Shown here: positions 1 through 5,603 of the stretch, piece after piece
Numbering within the stretch: position 1 is the first letter of the stretch
Layout of the letters: the number at the start of each line of letters is the position of its first letter
Assembly (NCBI GenBank): GCA_039714995.1
Contig: JBDLII010000137.1
Location: forward strand, 1-5,603
Reading direction: 5' to 3'
Source of the DNA: Sva-25 sp039714995
GTDB taxonomy: Bacteria; Pseudomonadota; Gammaproteobacteria; Chromatiales; Chromatiaceae
DNA length: 5,603 bases
Position numbers and translations under genes: made by a program
Notes under the pieces: generated by a model
Database searches by the model: none
What the model was told of the DNA's origin: nothing
What the model saw: the letters and a program-made list of their open reading frames with translations, nothing else

Positions 1-3495
<3,495 letters not shown>

Positions 3496-3501
<6 letters not shown>

Positions 3502-3519
3502 GAGTAACCGGGGTACTCT
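3496..3519 (+). other. Two overlapping inverted repeats at the dnaE stop / accA start
   Basis: Two perfect small stems overlap here. GGTTA (3496-3500) pairs with TAACC (3505-3509) around an AGAG loop, and AGAGTA (3501-3506) pairs with TACTCT (3514-3519) around a 7-nt loop. They share bases, so only one can form at a time. The second ends one base before the accA ATG, and the weak GGGG (3510-3513), the only Shine-Dalgarno-like run at usable spacing, lies in its loop. A ribosome ending dnaE at 3499-3501 would melt both, which would suit translational coupling of accA to dnaE. The pairing is seen; the role is inference, and short repeats like these can arise by chance. Confidence 0.35.
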
Positions 3520-3520
3520 A

Positions 3521-4480
3521 ATGGATCTGAACTTTATCGATTTTGAACAGCCGATTGCTGAACTCGAAGCGAAGATTGATGAACTGCGTCATGTCGGCAG
3601 CGACACCGAAATCAATATCCAGGACGAGATCGCGACCCTGGAGGCGAAAAGCCGGGAGCTGACCCGCACCATCTTTGAAAAACTTACGCCCTGGCAGGTC
3701 TCGCAAATCGCCAGGCATCCGCTGCGTCCCTATTTTCTGGATTACATCGAACGGATCTTTGATGATGTTGAAGAGCTGCATGGTGATCGCGCCTTTGCTG
3801 ACGACCCGGCAGTCATCACCGGCGTGGCGCGCCTTGACGGCAGGCCGGTTGTCATCATCGGTCACCAGAAGGGCAGGGATACCAATGAAAAGCTGCATCG
3901 CAACTTCGGTATGCCCCGCCCTGAAGGTTACCGCAAGTCATTGCGTATCATGGAGTTGGCCGAGCGCTTCACGCTGCCGGTCCTGACCTTTATCGATACT
4001 CCTGGAGCCTATCCCGGCGTCGGTGCAGAGGAGCGTGGGCAGAGTGAAGCCATCGCCCGCAACCTGCGCGAGATGTCACAGCTGAAAACGCCGATCATCA
4101 GCACCGTGATCGGCGAGGGCGGCTCGGGCGGCGCCCTGGCGATCGGGGTTTGCGATCGTCTCAACATGCTGCAGTACAGCACCTACTCGGTGATTTCACC
4201 CGAAGGCTGCGCATCCATTCTGTGGAAAGATGCGGCGAAAGCCTCGCTGGCGGCAGAGGCGATGGCGATCACCTCGCAGCAGCTCAAGGAGCACAAGCTG
4301 ATCGACGGCATCATCGATGAACCGCTCGGCGGCGCTCACCGGGATCCTGACGGCATGGCCGAGACCCTGCGCGCCTCGCTGCTCGCCACGCTCGACGAGC
4401 TGCAGGAGATTCCACTGGATGCGTTGCTGGAGCAGCGCTACCAGCGCCTGATGAGCTACGGCAGCTTTTCCGAGGCCTGA
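3521..4480 (+). CDS. accA: Acetyl-CoA carboxylase carboxyltransferase subunit alpha
   Basis: AccA pairs with AccD as an A2D2 carboxyltransferase that moves the carboxyl group from carboxybiotin on AccB to acetyl-CoA, giving malonyl-CoA for fatty acid synthesis in the cytosol. The ATG at 3521 gives 319 residues, the E. coli length, and opens MDLNFIDFEQPIAELEAKID, nearly the E. coli start. The frame is open further upstream to an ATG at 3332, but that part overlaps dnaE and lacks AccA character. Residues seen: N-terminal helical segment 1-60; GHQKGRD 114-120; FIDTPGAYPGVGAEERGQ 157-174; the glycine-rich active-site segment EGGSGGALA 199-207, which supplies oxyanion-hole type backbone amides; PEGCASILWKD 227-237; family-typical end YQRLMSYG 307-314. 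It lies 19 nt after dnaE with no strong Shine-Dalgarno, so coupled translation from dnaE is likely. Nothing is truncated or missing. Confidence 0.98.
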   Translation: MDLNFIDFEQPIAELEAKIDELRHVGSDTEINIQDEIATLEAKSRELTRTIFEKLTPWQVSQIARHPLRPYFLDYIERIFDDVEELHGDRAFADDPAVITGVARLDGRPVVIIGHQKGRDTNEKLHRNFGMPRPEGYRKSLRIMELAERFTLPVLTFIDTPGAYPGVGAEERGQSEAIARNLREMSQLKTPIISTVIGEGGSGGALAIGVCDRLNMLQYSTYSVISPEGCASILWKDAAKASLAAEAMAITSQQLKEHKLIDGIIDEPLGGAHRDPDGMAETLRASLLATLDELQEIPLDALLEQRYQRLMSYGSFSEA

Positions 4481-4498
4481 ATGCCGGTTGTCAATTGA
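4481..4498 (+). CDS. Possible 5-codon mini-frame (MPVVN) after accA
   Basis: An ATG follows the accA TGA directly and reads five codons, MPVVN, to a TGA at 4496-4498. A GAGG at 4472-4475 lies 5 nt before this ATG, a better placed Shine-Dalgarno-like site than any before the accA or tilS starts. The frame is the accA frame, so it would also be the tail of a read-through product. It could be a leader minicistron handing ribosomes on to tilS, or chance. No residues suggest attenuation, such as runs of one amino acid. Confidence 0.15.
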   Translation: MPVVN

Positions 4499-4557
4499 TT
4501 CGTCATAGGATGTGCTGAGGAACGCAGCGCATCAATTCCTGCAGATGCCAATCAATT
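4493..4557 (+). promoter_or_regulatory. Candidate structured tilS leader (long-range 8-bp inverted repeat)
   Basis: AATTGATT (4493-4500) is the exact reverse complement of AATCAATT (4550-4557), which covers tilS codons 2-5. If paired, it would enclose the stem-loop at 4509-4533 and place the tilS ATG (4545) in the large internal loop. A second copy of ATCAATTC (4531-4538; other copy 4551-4558) could compete for the same left arm, and that pairing would break the base of the 9-bp stem-loop. The outer stem is AT-rich and long-range, so weak alone. The complementarity is seen; any control of tilS translation is inference. Confidence 0.3.
4509..4533 (+). promoter_or_regulatory. 9-bp stem-loop between accA and tilS, no U-tract
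   Basis: GATGTGCTG (4509-4517) pairs with CAGCGCATC (4525-4533) over nine positions, eight Watson-Crick and one G-U (4513/4529), around a 7-nt loop AGGAACG. What follows is AATTCCTGCAG, without a T-run, so it does not read as an intrinsic terminator. The loop carries AGGA (4518-4521), the nearest Shine-Dalgarno-like sequence upstream of the tilS ATG but about 23 nt away, too far for normal use. It could be an RNA processing site, a 3' stabiliser for the upstream message, or a translational control hairpin. Confidence 0.5.
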
Positions 4558-5603
4558 CGACCACACTGCTTCAACAGCTTTCCCGGCTTCCGCCAACAGA
4601 GCGCTATCTGCTGGCCTTTTCAGGAGGCCTTGACTCCAGCGTGCTGCTACATCTGCTGGCGTCCGCCAGGGAGGGACTCCAGGCCGAAGTGGCCGCCGTC
4701 CATATCAACCATGGACTGCAGCAGGAGTCGTTGCAGTGGGAGAGGCATTGCAAGCAGGTTTGCCAGCAGCTGAATATCCCATTTCACGCCATCTCCCTGT
4801 CACTGCAGCCCGCTGCCGGCGAGAGTCTCGAGGCGCAGGCCAGAGAGGCGCGCTATGCGGTGATGCAGCAGCTGATGCAGCCGCAGGAGATGCTGCTGAC
4901 GGCTCATCACCGTGACGACCAGGCTGAGACCCTGCTACTGAACCTGATGCGCGGAAGCGGCGTCAGGGGGTTGTCTGCGATACCTGCGATTCGCCGCTTC
5001 GGCGAGGGGTGGCTGGCGCGGCCGCTGCTGGGAATCTCGCGATCCGCTCTGGAAGCCTATGCCGAGGAACACAGCCTGACATGGGTCGATGATCCCAGCA
5101 ACGCCCTTACGGACATCAACCGCAACTTTCTGCGTCACGATATTCTGCCGCGGCTGACGCGGCGCTGGCCTGCGGCGGCCGCATCAATCGCCGACAGCGC
5201 CGGCCATCTGGCGGATGCAGCACAGCTGCTGGAGGTGGAGTGCGACAGGCTGCTGCAGGAGATGCTTGCTGCACCGGGGCAGCTGAGGCTTGGCCCCCTG
5301 CTGAAACAGCCGCGCGCCTGGCGGCCTCTGCTGCTGCGCCACTGGATATCGCAGCTAAGATTGCCTCCGCCGCCTCGAAAGCGACTTGACGCGTTTGTCC
5401 GGCAGCTTGCAGCCGCCCCCGGGCGTATGCCGCGGATCAGCTGGAGCGGCGTTGAACTGAGGCGCTACAACAAGCTGCTCTATGCCGGCGGTTGCCAGCC
5501 GGAGTTTGACGCCGCCACCGAGATCGAATGGCGCACAGCAGATCCACTGATGCTGCCGGCGCATCTGGGTGAGTTGCAGCTGCTCGAAGGGGGACAGCAA
5601 CAA
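4545..5603 (+). CDS. tilS: tRNA(Ile)-lysidine synthase, 3'-partial
   Basis: TilS uses ATP and lysine to turn C34 of the CAU-anticodon tRNA(Ile2) into lysidine, switching it from methionine to isoleucine charging and from AUG to AUA reading. The open frame runs to the window edge, giving 353 residues; E. coli TilS has 432, so roughly 80 C-terminal residues are missing, including most of the TilS_C domain. Seen: PP-loop ATP pyrophosphatase motif SGGLDS at 26-31; VHINHGL at 52-58; HHRDDQAET at 121-129; MRGSG at 135-139; WVDDPSN at 180-186; NRNFLR at 192-197 with LPRL at 201-204; a helical linker; and a substrate-binding type segment ending ELRRYNKLLY near 304-313. ATG 4545 gives a normal N-terminus but has no well-placed Shine-Dalgarno; an in-frame GTG at 4512 adds 11 residues and is less likely. 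The gene lies 64 nt after accA and is probably co-transcribed with it. Confidence 0.96.
   Translation, partial: MPINSTTLLQQLSRLPPTERYLLAFSGGLDSSVLLHLLASAREGLQAEVAAVHINHGLQQESLQWERHCKQVCQQLNIPFHAISLSLQPAAGESLEAQAREARYAVMQQLMQPQEMLLTAHHRDDQAETLLLNLMRGSGVRGLSAIPAIRRFGEGWLARPLLGISRSALEAYAEEHSLTWVDDPSNALTDINRNFLRHDILPRLTRRWPAAAASIADSAGHLADAAQLLEVECDRLLQEMLAAPGQLRLGPLLKQPRAWRPLLLRHWISQLRLPPPPRKRLDAFVRQLAAAPGRMPRISWSGVELRRYNKLLYAGGCQPEFDAATEIEWRTADPLMLPAHLGELQLLEGGQQQ

Noticed and set aside
4488..4516. Sigma70-type promoter before tilS (TTGTCA at 4488-4493)
   Set aside because: The -35-like hexamer has no acceptable -10 at 16-18 nt; TAGGAT at 4506-4511 is only 12 nt away and a poor match.
4509..4533. 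Intrinsic terminator after accA
   Set aside because: The stem-loop is good, but no U-tract follows it and tilS starts 12 nt downstream, so a Rho-independent terminator is not supported.
4512..4544. GTG at 4512 as the tilS start
   Set aside because: The frame is open from 4509, but the AGGA at 4507-4510 is too close to serve it, the GTG lies in the stem-loop, and the 11 extra residues are not typical of TilS.

Overview
The window is an ordinary housekeeping stretch of a GC-rich gammaproteobacterial chromosome. It holds three genes, all on the + strand: the DNA polymerase III alpha subunit gene dnaE (start cut off by the left edge), the acetyl-CoA carboxylase carboxyltransferase alpha gene accA (complete), and the tRNA(Ile)-lysidine synthase gene tilS (end cut off by the right edge). 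All three proteins follow their gammaproteobacterial (E. coli, Pseudomonas) counterparts closely, and AccA has the same 319-residue length as E. coli AccA. The direct order dnaE-accA-tilS is the one known from Pseudomonas-like gammaproteobacteria; in E. coli other genes lie between accA and tilS. The genus cannot be decided from this sequence alone.

Layout: dnaE fills 1-3501, a 19-nt gap follows, accA runs 3521-4480, a 64-nt gap follows, and tilS runs from 4545 past the end at 5603. There is no gene-free stretch above 300 bases, and I see no mobile element, CRISPR array, tRNA, rRNA or convincing terminator. The close packing suggests one transcript. The three products act in separate core processes: chromosome replication, the first step of fatty acid synthesis, and decoding of AUA codons.

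The least ordinary material is in the two short gaps. The dnaE-accA gap holds two overlapping, mutually exclusive small inverted repeats beside the accA start. The accA-tilS gap holds a 9-bp stem-loop without a U-tract, a possible enclosing 8-bp AT-rich stem that reaches into the first tilS codons, and a 5-codon mini-frame that follows the accA stop directly and has a well-spaced Shine-Dalgarno-like GAGG. These are candidate translational control structures, seen in the sequence but unproven. I did not find a novel multi-gene system here.
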